From Vitrella brassicaformis (lineage: Eukaryota; Sar; Vitrellaceae): a DNA stretch of 22,628 bases. Position numbers and translations under genes: made by a program. Under the pieces are notes generated by a model, which saw only the letters and a program-made list of their open reading frames with translations, ran no database searches and was not told where the DNA came from. Where the stretch lies: contig CDMY01000768.1 in assembly GCA_001179505.1 (NCBI GenBank), forward strand, positions 1 through 22,628, given 5' to 3'. Shown here piece by piece: positions 1-10,373 of this stretch (position 1 is its first letter; the number at the start of each line of letters is the position of its first letter).

Positions 1-589
1 ATGAGTTGCATGTGCTTTTCTATTGCTCGCTCTATAGCTCTCCACGTAGGGAGGTCTTCCGTGTTGTTCGCATGTATGGATTGACTGCACCGGATGGTGT
101 GGTATATTTTTGGTGGGATCTCGCTCGTTGTGATGCCCTGGTGTTCGCATGGTCATTGCTTACTTCGCCCTCTCTCCCTGTGCAACGTGCGTTGGCTCAG
201 TTTCTTTTGATGGCCGTGGCTTCTCGCAAGCGCTGGCTTTCTTTGCACCCGTCAGCTTAGTTTTCTCGATATGACAAACGCTTTCATGGACACAGCATCT
301 GCCCTCAGGGGCCGGGACCTCGGTGTCCGTTAACAAACGAACGAACGAACGAACGAACGCCAAATCGATCCCCATCTGCGAGCTTTTGCCTACGAGCAGA
401 AGCAGAAGCAGGTGGACAGCTGAAGTCTCTGGAAGATCACGTGAAAGATCACAAACGAAGGGTGCGCGTTGATGCATCCCTGCACACAAACCTGGCTGAT
501 GACGCGCACTTCCTGTTCCTCTGTGTATGTGTTGGTTGCCTCATCTGTCTGATCAGATCAGCATCGTGTTGTGCGTTGAGCTGATCAGC
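1..589. other. Upstream spacer with ACGA repeat
   Basis: No convincing gene is visible here. Short ORFs on both strands have no recognisable domain and no consistent splice pattern. A tetranucleotide array (ACGA/GAAC)n lies at about 336-359. The stretch presumably holds the promoter and 5' UTR of the PLP-enzyme gene and perhaps the 3' UTR of an upstream gene. The reading frame of that enzyme is open from 527, so a start at 527 instead of 590 is possible. Confidence 0.5.
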
Positions 590-1896
590 ATGCAGAACGG
601 CAGCAGCGAGGGCGGCAAGGCGGGCACCTGGGTGGAGGGTCCCTTCGCCATCGACACGTCGCTGGTGCACGCCGCCATCGACCCAGACCCCACCACAGGC
701 GCCATCCTGCCTCCCGTCTACCAGAACACCACCTTCATTCAGGAGTCGGTGGCGCAGTACCTCGAGAAGGGCTTCTCATACTCGAGGACAGGCAACCCCA
801 CTGTGAGGGTGCTGGAGAGGAAGATAGCCGAGCTGGAGGGAGGGTATGGCGCCACGTGCGTGTCAACGGGCATGGCCGCCACATTCACCGTCTTCTCGGC
901 GCTGCTCAAGCCCGGCGACCACGTCGTCATTACCAACTGCAGCTACGGCGGGACCAACAGGTGTGCCCGGGTGCACTTCTCCAAGTACGGCATCGACTTC
1001 TCGTTTGTGGATTTCCGCGACATCAAGACGGTCGAGGCCGCCATCACCGAGAGGACCAAGATGCTCTTCAGCGAGTCGCCGACGAACCCGACGCTCTTCC
1101 TGGCTGACGTCGAGGCCATCTCGCAGCTGGCCAAGGCCAGGGGCCTCGTGCACGTGTGCGACAGCACCTTCGCCACGCCCCTCATCATGAAACCCCTCGA
1201 CCTGGGCGCCGACATCGTCATCCAGTCGACGACCAAGTTCTACGACGGCCACAACATCACTGTTGGCGGGGCGGTGGTGTGCAAGACCAAGGAGCTCGAC
1301 GACACCATGCACTTCCACCAGAACGTCCTGGGCAACATCATGTCGCCGCAGGTGGCCTTCTACCAGCTGCAGACCACCAAGACCATGGCCTTGAGGGTGC
1401 GGCAGCAGAGCGCGACGGCGCAGCGAGTGGCGGAGTTCCTCGAGAAGCACCCCAAGGTGGACAAAGTGGTGTACCCGGGCCTCAAGAGCTTCCCGCAGAA
1501 GGAGCTGGCCGACAAGCAGCACAAGGACGGGCTGCACGGGGGGATGCTCTGGTTTGAGGTCAAGGGAGGCACCGACGCAGGTAGACCCCTCACACACATA
1601 CACGACACCACAGACGGCGGCAAGAAACCCATCCATCTCTCCCATGTGTGTATGTGATCTGTGTGTATGAAGGTCGTCGTTTGATGGACACGTGCCAGCG
1701 TCCGTGGTCCCTGTGCGAGAACCTGGGTGCCACCGAGTCGATCATCACCTGCCCGGCGGTCTTCACACATGCGAACATGCTGCGGGAGGACCGCCTCAAG
1801 GTCGGCCTCACCGACGGGTTCGTCCGCGTCAGCTGCGGCATCGAGGACGCAGACGACCTCGTCCGCTCACTCAAGATCGCACTCGACAATCTGTGA
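590..1896 (+). CDS. PLP-dependent Cys/Met metabolism enzyme (cystathionine gamma-synthase/lyase family)
   Basis: Two exons, 590-1580 and 1673-1896, joined across a 92-bp GT-AG phase-1 intron, give 404 aa, the usual length for this fold-type I PLP family. Numbered from the ATG at 590, visible landmarks are YSRTGNPT (64-71), the STGMAA phosphate-binding segment (92-97), the cofactor-ring Asp in DSTFATP (D191) and the Schiff-base lysine in QSTTKFYDGHN (K216). The C-terminal exon carries the conserved SLCENLGATES and RVSCGIED segments. Family members perform gamma-replacement, gamma-elimination or related reactions in trans-sulfuration and methionine metabolism. The sequence does not settle whether this is cystathionine gamma-synthase, gamma-lyase, methionine gamma-lyase or O-acylhomoserine sulfhydrylase. 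The HNxTVGG after the lysine differs from the common GHSDV. An in-frame ATG at 527 would add 21 residues without a clear targeting peptide; I prefer 590 because homology begins soon after it. Confidence 0.93.
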
Positions 1897-2312
1897 CTGA
1901 CAGACTCGACGGGGGAGGGGTGGGTTAGTCGTTGCATGCTGCTTTTTTCAAATGGTGTGCATTGACGTCATGTGTCTGTCGACCGGGGTAATGGGTGGCT
2001 GTAGTAGAGTACATTTTGGACATGATGCATGAGCTGCGTTGCGTAGCTGACTAGCTTGTCACATTGTGTGTGTGACTGTGGCACGAGGACGGCATTGATG
2101 TGGATGCGTCTGTGGCTGTGGTTTTTGCCGCCAGAACCGCATTCATCCATTCCTGAGGCCTCAGACCATGACCGAAACTTGAGGCATATCCGAGCCACGT
2201 TCCCGAGCCACTTTCCGAGCCGTGATCCACTTCGCGCGTCTCAGCCCCCACGTACCCCCACCCCGCATCCCCATCCTACCCTTTTCCTGCATCCCTTTTC
2301 CATTGCAGCGTC
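1897..2312. other. Intergenic spacer
   Basis: This 416-bp spacer separates two genes in the same orientation. No domain-bearing exon is recognised. The 154-aa ORF that starts inside it runs into the next gene's first exon in another frame and looks like low-complexity Pro/Ser/His translation. The pyrimidine-rich stretch at about 2240-2310 just upstream of the next ATG may be promoter or 5' UTR. Confidence 0.5.
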
Positions 2313-5094
2313 ATGGAGCTCTGCAGCATCCTCTTGCTCGCCATCCTCATACCAATTTGCCTCATCCCGGCAGCACCTTTTGCTCAGGGGCTGTCAGCGA
2401 ATCATCCTCTCCACCATCGCAGCAAACAGAATGCCATCCCATTCCCCCGGGACGACACGCACGACATCCTTGACGCTGCTTTCGTCGAGCTGGGGAACCA
2501 CCTTGAGCGCTCTGGCCTGAGTGTGGATCCCGCCGAGCTGCAGCACTATGCAGGCACAGCAGCCAAGGCGCTGGCGAATCTCATTGAGTCGCACGATGGC
2601 AGCGGCAGGGCGGCGCCGTCGGCACACTCGGAACAGGAGGCCCTCAGTGTTGGGCGCGGTGGCGGTGCCAGCGTCGGCTTCCCGCAGGACGACCTCGGTA
2701 AGTCGGGCAAAGGAGGACATAAAACGACGCGAGACCTCTGGTTATTCCTTCGTTCGTCCAGTTCACCAGGTGCAGAGTCTCGTGGAGAAACATCTGGTCA
2801 GAAGGAGCGAGAGAAGAGAGCCCCATACGTTGCAATGTCTACACCTAGCTGTATGTGCAGCTGATGTGCGCCGAGATGATTCTCCGCAAGGCCACGGTCC
2901 GGTGCGACGCTGCCGTGTGAGTGAGCAACACGCAACAAACACAAACATAGGAGACACACACACACACACAACACATCAAAATAAGCCCTGTCTGTTCTCT
3001 CGGTGCTCTGTGTGTTCGTTCCTTTGTGTCGTACGTACACGGCCTGTTTGAACTGTTCGATCGTGAAGGACGCACCTGCAGAACATCCTGGCCTCTTCAC
3101 AGAAACAAGTCGCCTTCGGCGCACAGGTATGCAGGACACATGCAATTCACCAACTGCTTTTGTGTCGTCCCCATTTTCTCAGTCTCTCAAGACCACCTCT
3201 CCGTTGGCCACGATGGAGGCCAACCTTCGGCGCAGCATCGAGCAGTGCCAGCAGGCTAAAGCAAAGATCATAACCATGACGGTCAGCCGAGAGAGACATG
3301 CATGCGCTGCCGTCCACTGCCGCACGCGGCTGTCTTGTGTGGTCCTTTCTCACCAGCGTGAGCACGAGAAGAAGGCCTGTGACGAGCAGGACGCACTCAG
3401 GGCAGAAATTGTATACAGAACCGACACAATCGATCAAGCCAGAGGGTCGATCAGTGTACTGACGGTGTTTTCCGCTTTGTTTGCAGGAGAGGCGCCGCGA
3501 GGAGTTGCGACAAATCAAGACCAAACTCGACGAAGCCTTCAGGGGAGACACACTGCAAACTCAGGTGAGACACCTCGATCGATCCTCACCAGTTTGCCGT
3601 GTGATGCTTCTTCCGCCATCATGCATGTGTCAGGGCCACATGGGCTCCGCCGAGTCCGCGTGCTGCCGGCAAGACAAGCTGACGGACTGCCTGCTGCCAG
3701 CCATGGAGGCCGCCCCAAACCCGCTGATGCAGTGCATCGAGACACACATGTGCGTGCCGGATGCTGGTGCAGGACTCCCCATACAGATGCTTGAGAGGGG
3801 TGCCAATGGTGAGGAGATAGAGAGGACGGGTCACGCATCGCATCATGATACACTGGAATGCGTGTTTATGACTCAGAGTCGGCTTCTGAATTGCCAAGCG
3901 ACATCACGTGTAAGAGAGAGGCAGATCGAGCGACCGAAGCCTGCCTTACACGTCTGTCGTTTCCGTTCCATTCAGCCTTCAATGAAGAGGCCAGGGAGTT
4001 TGAGGAATCCTTCCCTAAGGCAGACGACTCGCAAAGGAACAAAGGTGAGCACACACCAAACCCATATATACACACGTACATGGTGCGTATCCTCACACGG
4101 GCCTCCTCCCCTCCCTCTCCGCCACGGACACTGGACTCACTCAAGGCCCCGGCGGCACTGGTCCTCACTATGACCCCAAAGACATGACCTTCGACTTCAT
4201 GAGGGGCGTTCCGGGGCTGCCTGAGCGTCGCACACTCATGACGGGCTCGCCAGCACTGCTCTATCAAAGCCCAGTGGTGCCCCGGGCGAGGTACCCCGGC
4301 GGCCGGTACTTCTCCCGGTTCAACAAGCCTGGCAGTGGCGTATACATCAACGACCCTAACAACACGATGGGGTTGACCCCCATCACCAATAGAAACATCG
4401 CATTCGTGCCGTACCCGGCAGACGGGGACGCCTATCACCCGCTCAAGCAAAGTGCGACAGAGGGAGGGAGGGGGGAGGCCACAAGCAGTGCGTGTGGCTG
4501 ATGAATGGATCAATGGAGACACTCCCAGTTGGTGTATGTTATGTATACTTATCTGTCGCGCTGTGTGTGAACACCGTATGTGTCGCAGGTGACTTTAATG
4601 TCGAGATGCACATGGATCCTGTGCCAATCCGCGAGACAGGATCATTGCCCATTGGTGCACTAACTCTCTATCGATGGATTGCACCGTCCGACTACACTGT
4701 CTGTCATGTGTGTCTGCCTGTCTGTGTCTTCCTTCCGTCTATTCAGACAATGGGGTGCTCTCTGGCATCGCAGGGAACCGAATGGGTTAGTTGGTTGGCA
4801 AGCATACAGAGAGACGCCGAGAGGCATATGCATGACACGAGACATGAGACATGCAAAGGATCCACCCACTCATGTCCGTCTCTCCCTTGATTTCTGCTCT
4901 CAGTCAACAGCAGCATGAATGCCCATCTGTCCCTCATTCAGACAAGTGCGTGACTGAGACTGCCCCTTACCTCTATCTTCCCCTCTTCTGTTCTCTCTCT
5001 GTTTCCTTTCTGTCTGTCAGCGAGCAACATCACGGCTCCTGAGAACCCTCTGGCTGAGTCCCTCAAGCCCAACAGCATCGCATCACCCGTGTAG
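2313..5094 (+). CDS. Secreted coiled-coil protein of unknown function, 14 exons
   Basis: I do not recognise the family. Exons are 2313-2697, 2762-2796, 2861-2916, 3069-3126, 3183-3281, 3357-3410, 3487-3564, 3634-3808, 3976-4044, 4146-4451, 4589-4654, 4747-4785, 4904-4945 and 5021-5094. Phases match at every junction and total 511 aa. The N-terminus is a clear signal peptide (MELCSILLLAILIPICLIPA). After a low-complexity Ser/Gly region, residues about 130-255 are helical, with Lys/Glu/Gln-rich heptad-like stretches (IEQCQQAKAKIITM; ERRREELRQIKTKLDEAF). A Cys cluster follows (C265, C266, C274, C289, C295), then a Gly/Pro/Tyr-rich segment in the 306-nt exon. The third to fourth exon junction is uncertain: donor 2915 with acceptor 3081 is also in frame. 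The last stop overlaps a possible splice donor, so the gene may continue to 5369. Role: secreted or surface protein, by inference only. Confidence 0.7.
2954..2970. repeat. (CA)n microsatellite in intron
   Basis: A short run of CA dinucleotides lies inside the third intron of the secreted coiled-coil gene. Confidence 0.9.
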
Positions 5095-5188
5095 ATCCAC
5101 CGTACGCCACCAGCACAGCATGCACGAGATGGGTACGCATTTTTGTTCATTTGTGCATCTGGCCATGTGTGTGTCTGTCTGCAGGCAG

Positions 5189-5369
5189 GACCACAACTGG
5201 GTCTAGGGATGAACTCTGTACGAAGTGGATCCAAGACCCTAGCCATCCACGGTTCAAAGATTTGCCAGACGGGGAGTACTGTGGCAAGACCGTGAGCGGC
5301 GCTGAGTCCTACTGCAAGAGAGGTGAGTGCCTCTTAAACGGTGTCTCCAGAGCGGCTCGCTGTGCGTGA
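5189..5369 (+). CDS. ADAM/ADAMTS cysteine-rich-like exon, possible alternative 3' end of the upstream gene
   Basis: This exon encodes a small module with the spacing C-x(13)-LPDGEYCG-x(8)-YCKRGEC. That resembles the cysteine-rich domain C-terminal to the metalloprotease in ADAMTS proteins (C...DGTxCG...WCxxGxC). No protease motif (HExxH) is visible nearby. It can join the secreted gene if the last exon is cut at a GTAGAT donor at 5091, which removes the TAG stop, and spliced to the second AG of TGCAGGCAG at 5188. That keeps phase and gives a 570-aa protein ending at 5369. Alternatively it starts with a short exon around 5120 spliced to 5185. A GTGAGT at 5323 could be another donor, but reading through it preserves the final Cys of the motif. 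Module identity is moderately supported; gene membership is not resolved. Confidence 0.45.
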
Positions 5370-5608
5370 ATCCATTAAGCAGTATATGCATACGCATTGT
5401 GTGTGGCTTTCCTGCATGCATGCGTTAGAAAGCGTCGCTTGATGTTAAAGAGATACATACCCATTGGCCGTTCACTAGCCACAGGAGGTCGTCTCTATAT
5501 AGCTATGTCTATCGACATTCTCACGGCTACACAAGCAGACTGCACGCCACTGGACCCCAAATAAAACGAAAATGACATGAGCGTCTCCTTCGATCGATCT
5601 GCAACTAG
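5370..5608. other. Spacer
   Basis: No coding signal is recognised. The sequence is AT-richer than the flanking exons. Confidence 0.4.
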
Positions 5609-6172
5609 TTAGTACTGTCTGTCTGACTGTCTGCCACTGTGAGTGTCTGGGTGTGCGGTGAAAAGGACATTCATCCCGGCATCGTCGTCCTTCAGCTTCC
5701 TGGCCGGCCGAACTCCTCCAGTGCCTGGCAGGCCCTCGAACACCTGCATCGGGTGTCACTGAAGGCAAACCGTAGACAGCCCTCACAATCACACGCCGAG
5801 GTCACGAAAGCAAGCCAAATTCTCGACGGCGTGTCAACGGCGTCCTCAAAAAGTGAGACGTGCGAGCATGAGGAATTGAATGCCAAGACATGAGCACACG
5901 GTGCTTGTAGTGTAGACTTGGGCAGAGAGGGTCGTCAGGGATGGTTCATATACTACATGTATGTGTACATGAATAGATGAAGACAGGCAGGAACAGGAGA
6001 GGCACAAAGCAATCGATCGGGACAGGAAAGACAGAATGGATGCAGCTGACAGGGGTGTCCCGGATGCCAAAAGAGACACCCCGACGCGAACGGGACAAGC
6101 AAGACATCATCAGTAACGATGACATGAGCCGAACACGAGCACAATCAAGGCGAGGACAAAGGAGAACCGCAT
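5609..6172 (-). CDS. Possible small secreted-protein gene (tentative)
   Basis: On the minus strand an ATG at 6172 opens a typical signal-peptide reading (MRFSFVLALIVLVFGSC), similar in style to the start of the secreted gene at 14684. Further along the same strand, two exons (5844-5806 and 5743-5609) join in phase 0 across a 62-bp GT-AG intron, giving DAVDTPSRIWLAF followed by VFEGLPGTGGVRPARKLKDD and a further 24 residues to a TAA at 5611-5609. I could not define exons linking the signal peptide to these two, so the model is incomplete. The competing plus-strand reading (an 84-aa ORF at 5639-5893) shows no domain. Treat as a hypothesis. Confidence 0.25.
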
Positions 6173-6703
6173 CACATGAGCAGGACACAGTGAAGAGAAA
6201 CCTTCCATGGCGCTTACTCTGCTCATGGGGCCATGCCAAGCGCACGATGCCCCAGAGCTCCTCAGGCATTAAGACGACACAGGAGCCTTAAATGGGATCA
6301 TTGAACGTCGAGGATGATGGTGGAAATCAAAGACAAACAGGAGTGGCACACAGATATACACATCTCTCGTTCACACGAGAAAGACGCGTGCGATGTGTAG
6401 AGTCGTGTTTTTTGCCAGAATGGAAATCCAGGCCATCTTAATATCTTCTGGATCTTCGACTGGGGTTTCAAACCCTAGACAAACCCCACACACAACGTGT
6501 CTAGGGTTCCTGAGATCTGAGATCTCAAATCGGCTTTCTTCTGTATCGAAGCTTTCTGCTGTGGCATTGCTCTTCCTGCTTGTTTCTTGACACGGGAAGA
6601 TCAGGTTGACAGCGGCGAGGCCACCCCTTACCCAGATAGTGTTGTTGACGTTCTGTCGTCTGGAACGTCGTGTCTGTCAACGACACACTTCGACATTGTC
6701 GAG
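6173..6703. other. Spacer / 5' region of kinase gene with inverted repeats
   Basis: No recognised gene. The kinase frame is open from 6521 but has no ATG before 6704, so an upstream exon may exist here. A 65-aa ORF at 6393-6590 could hold such an exon, but nothing identifies it. Inverted repeats at 6463-6508 are listed separately. Confidence 0.4.
6471..6508. repeat. 11-bp perfect inverted repeat (hairpin)
   Basis: AACCCTAGACA at 6471-6481 is the exact reverse complement of TGTCTAGGGTT at 6498-6508, with a 16-nt loop. It is overlapped on the left by a short palindrome GGGTTTcAAACCC (6463-6475) and followed by repeated GAGATCT at 6512-6525. Confidence 0.85.
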
Positions 6704-9424
6704 ATGGTGAAGAGGAAGCGAGGGGGGGAGCGCGAGGTGCGCTGCACACTCCGACGTCGGCCTGCTGACTCCAGTGCGGCCACCGAGGCAACTCTTGTCG
6801 ACACAGGCGACTCCAACGCCAAGTAAGCACATGGGAGCCAGGCGGGGGAGTCAGTGGGACCTAGTCAATTCGGCTTTCTATCTCTGTGTGTGCGCGTTTG
6901 TGTGTGAGCTCTCTCAGAAGCGACAAGTGCGGATGCGACTTCGCACACGATTTCGTGCGTGACATCGTCGAGGGAAGGAATGCGAAGGTCTACGAAGCCG
7001 AACAGCTCAGCACGGGCATCATCGTCGCCGTGAAGGAGGCCAAGCCTGACGGCGACTCAGCAGCTATCGCGAGAGCCGGCCGGAAAGAGGTTCGCATAAT
7101 GCAACTGCTGGCTGGTCACAAGCACGTCGTGAGGTTCGTCACCTCCTGCACGTGCAAGGCAAAGGGTGCAGGCGGCAACGGTGCCCTGATGATGGAGCTG
7201 TGCACAGGCACGCTTGACGGCTTCCGATTCCGGCAATACCCCACTGGTTTGCCTCCCGAGGTGCTGCGCCGAGTCCTCCGTCAGTTGGTGTCTGCTATGG
7301 CCCATCTGGAGGACAAGGGCGTCTGGCACTGCGACCTCAAGCCCGAAAACATCCTGATCAAACACCAAGGTACAGCACACTCACACCTTGCACACACATG
7401 GATGGAACGCTGTCTGTCTGCTTTTTGTCTGTTGCAGGAGGGCGTCTGTGTACCAAGCTTGGCGATTTCGGCAACAGCCGAGATGCCGACGAAACTTGTC
7501 GAATGACACAAACCGAGATGCAGACGCCATCTCACCGGGCGCCAGAGGTGCATCTGAAGGCGGCACTGGCTGCTGCAGCAAATGGTGAGTGAACGGCACT
7601 GAACGCACTCGTATCTGTATCTATCACACACACTGCTCTCGCTGGGTCGGTCCCTCGTTCTATGGTGGGTTTTTGGCTTGTTGCATGATGAGTAGCTTGC
7701 CCTCTTCTGACCTGCATTGTTCGTCCATCATGCGACGTGTCTGATGACTATGTATTGTGAGTAGAAGGCTCCCGCAGAGAGCTGGTGGGGTGCATGGTGT
7801 GAGCGAGGACCTATGTGTGCATCGGGGCATGGGGATGTGGTGAAACTCTCAGACACACAGACCACCCTGACACCATAAATCGCCAACCACCACTCAAGCT
7901 TTGCTATGTGCACGGCTCATGAGGTGAGAACTCGCCAGTATCGGTTGGAATATTTGGGTTGTCCTGAAATGGACTGGCATGAGACGGCATGGCGTGTTGA
8001 ATGAACGCTACATGTCGCATGCCCTCATGGCAATGCTGACATGCGCGTCAGCGGAGCTCGAGTCCCATCGATCAGCCGTATGGCCAGCAGAATTCCAAGA
8101 TGCATAGACAGACTCGTAGATAGGCGGAGACAGACAACGTAAACAGGCGGAGAGCAACAGACAACTCGGGGGCCAGACAGACAGACAGACAGACAGGCGG
8201 GCAGACAGACAGACAGGCAGGCAGGCAGACAGTGAGGGAGGGAGGATTGTGTGGTGGATCGATGTCTGTGTCGAGCCGCACCTGTCGAGCCGCTTAATGA
8301 ACCACGTATTTGTTCCCCATACTTGGCCGGCAACAAATACAAGACAGTGTCTCTTCCGACGCTGTGAAAAGACAAGTGTCTCTTGTCACGCTGTCTTTTC
8401 ACATAAGACACACGAGTGTGCGCCTCACAGTCGCACTCGATGTGTGTCAGACACAGACACGCCCACCGACGCACAAGACAAGGCGCCGTTGTCCCCCCTC
8501 TGCGTACGGGCGCACGACGTTTTTCGAGACACGGGGAGGCGCCACCAGTGGTGTTTGACTTTTGTCGCTTTTTGTCTCATTCTCTTTCTCTGGCCGTCTG
8601 AGACATTGACTGACTCGGCGGACCCCTCTCAACTGACTACACACATACATGACTAACTTACTAATTAATTGTATGAGTGCGTGGATGCCTGAATGATGCA
8701 TATGGGGAGGGACCGACTCAGCGAGAGACAAACACAGACACACGAAGACGAACAGCATGCTGACACAACAGACATGCCATGTTGTCTGTTCCTTCTTTGG
8801 CGTCTCCATTGCAGGGAGAAAGACAAACTTCCCCGAGACCATCCACAACACGGCCAAGACGGATATGTGGTCCGTCGCCACTACGGCCTTCAAGGTAGGT
8901 GCAAGAGACACACCATGCGCACAAACAAATACGCGAGGCCTCACGTGACTCCTCTCTCTTCTCTGTGTCCATCTGGCAGGCGGCCTTCGGTGTGAGTCTG
9001 TTTCCATACCATAATGATGCTCGTCAGATGCTCCAAGACATCTTCAGCGTCATGGGCGTGCCGGAGGAGGAGGAGTGGTCGGGGATCGCCGACGTCCTCT
9101 CGCAGATTGGCATGGTACTGCCGGATGCCCGTGGGTCGAGCACCGTCGCCATCTATAGGCGCCTTACAGCCCATGTGCTGCTACAGCACAAGGCCTCGAA
9201 AGCGCCCCTCTTGGCGAAGGCCAACGAAAAATACTTGCACCAATTCATCGCCTTCATGGCCAGGTAAGCATGACAGACACCTATCAACCTGCCCCCCATG
9301 TCCTATCCTCCTGTGCTGCGTGCCTGTCTGTTTGTGTGTCAGGTTGGTGTGCCCTCCAGCCTCTCGCATGACGGCCAAAGACGCCCTGAACCACTTCTTC
9401 CCGGCGAAAGGAGACGACGACTGA
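6704..9424 (+). CDS. CMGC/CDK-like Ser/Thr protein kinase
   Basis: Six exons (6704-6822, 6918-7369, 7438-7584, 8815-8894, 8980-9263, 9343-9424) match in phase and give 387 aa from the first in-frame ATG. Kinase landmarks: a degenerate glycine loop IVEGRNAKVYEA (56-67), the ATP-anchoring lysine in VAVKEA (K79), catalytic loop HCDLKPEN (D179), DFG (D200-G202), RAPE (R224-E227), TDMWSVA in place of DxWSxG, and a CDK-style C-lobe with IFSVMGVPEEEEW and a terminal SRMTAKDALNHFF. RAPE and the last two segments point to the CMGC group. No cyclin-binding PSTAIRE helix is evident, so cyclin dependence is unproven. The frame is open upstream to 6521 without an ATG, so a missing 5' exon is possible and the start is uncertain. 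Intron 3 is 1,230 bp; the others are 68-95 bp. Confidence 0.88.
8174..8232. repeat. (AGAC)n/(AGGC)n tetranucleotide array
   Basis: An imperfect tetranucleotide microsatellite inside kinase intron 3. Its TGTC-rich strand is the minus strand, opposite to the repeats that sit before 3' splice sites of this gene. Confidence 0.9.
8343..8403. repeat. Imperfect 29-bp tandem repeat with a 12-bp hairpin
   Basis: AGTGTCTCTT occurs at 8346-8355 and 8375-8384, each followed by a near-identical ACGCTGT segment. TGTGAAAAGACA (8363-8374) is the exact reverse complement of TGTCTTTTCACA (8392-8403), with a 17-nt loop. It lies in kinase intron 3. Confidence 0.85.
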
Positions 9425-9613
9425 GCGATCGACAACAGATGGGGGACCAAGAGGCCGTTTCTTTGATCAAGTGGGGCTGGGTTCATGTTCAAGGGTGCAT
9501 AATTGTGTGGGGGTATGGGTGGGTGCCGTCCGATAGGGATGGTCCTGGTCCTTATTTCATGTGACACCGGCTGACTGGCTAAGCCTAGGCAGGCCGTCTG
9601 TGTCTTGCATGTT

Positions 9614-9658
9614 TGTGATGTGATGTGATGTGTTGTGATGTGTTGTGTTGTGTTGTGT
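9614..9658. repeat. (TGTGATG/TGTTG)n array
   Basis: A degenerate purine/T array of TGTGATG and TGTTG units downstream of the kinase stop codon. Confidence 0.85.
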
Positions 9659-9679
9659 CGATGCGCATGGCAGGCAGTG

Positions 9680-9681
<2 letters not shown>

Positions 9682-9710
<29 letters not shown>
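9682..9710. repeat. (TC)n microsatellite
   Basis: A nearly pure TC dinucleotide tract of about 28 bp. Confidence 0.9.
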
Positions 9711-9713
<3 letters not shown>

Positions 9714-10310
9714 TCCTCTGTCAGTTTTTCAATTGCATGGGGCACGTGGCAGAAAGTTCGGCTGCGTGTGCGACGCGTATGTGTGCTGGAACTGTTTTCT
9801 TTTTTCATCCCGTCTCTTGTCTTGACTTCGGCATGGCTGGCAGACTGGGTGCCTGCGTTGTCTTAAGGAGGGAGGGCACATGTATATGCATATCTGTGTA
9901 TTTGTATGTGTTCGTGTGTGTCGTACATGGCCTGGCTGTAGCGGTGATGTCTCGTCGGCCATCCCGCCGCCTGCCAATCGCCGGCCGGCCGGTCGGCCGG
10001 CGAGGCTGATCCAGACTGCTGTGTCTTTTCTGATGTACAGCATTAGTAAGTAAGGCACTCCCTTGGAGTGATTTCAACGCAATCGCCTCCCCGCAGCAAG
10101 GGGAGGAGGAGGGGGCGGGGGTGAGGGATGCCTGTATGGACAATCGGTCGGCTGCATGTCTGAGGTCCATGGGCATGGTCTTTTTTCTACCAACCGGGCT
10201 GCCTGCACGCTCTTCTCGGGGAGGGAAATCACCAACTCGTCTTCTTTTTGTCGCACTTGTCGGTCACTTTTCGCTCCACCTCACCTGTGATTCGTGCGTG
10301 TTTGTCTTTT

Positions 10311-10373
10311 GTGTCTGTCTGTCTGTCTGTCTGTCTGTCTGGTTGGCTGGCTGGCTGGCTGGCTGGCTGGCTG
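10311..10373. repeat. (GTCT)n-(GGCT)n compound microsatellite
   Basis: A GTCT array passes directly into a GGCT array. In six-frame translation it yields artefactual Cys-Leu-Ser-Val and Trp-Leu-Ala-Gly strings. Confidence 0.95.

Larger units (their letters stand above)
7585..8814 (+). other. Long intron 3 of the kinase gene
   Basis: GT-AG intron with phase-1 borders (GTGAGT at 7585, TTGCAG ending 8814). It is more than ten times longer than the gene's other introns. It contains an AGAC/AGGC array, an imperfect 29-bp tandem repeat and a 12-bp inverted repeat. No convincing nested exon is seen on either strand. Confidence 0.75.

Noticed and set aside
863-1645. 260-aa minus-strand ORF
   Set aside because: Antisense shadow of the PLP enzyme, whose motifs and intron are clear on the plus strand.
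5977-6291. 104-aa plus-strand ORF
   Set aside because: Arg/Lys/Thr-rich with no domain and no splice context. It overlaps the tentative minus-strand signal peptide.
6471-6508. Interstitial telomere repeat
   Set aside because: AAACCCTAGA resembles telomeric CCCTAAA only once per arm and is not tandemly repeated.
8174-8232. CRISPR-like or satellite array
   Set aside because: Units are 4 bp without spacers: an ordinary microsatellite in a eukaryotic intron.
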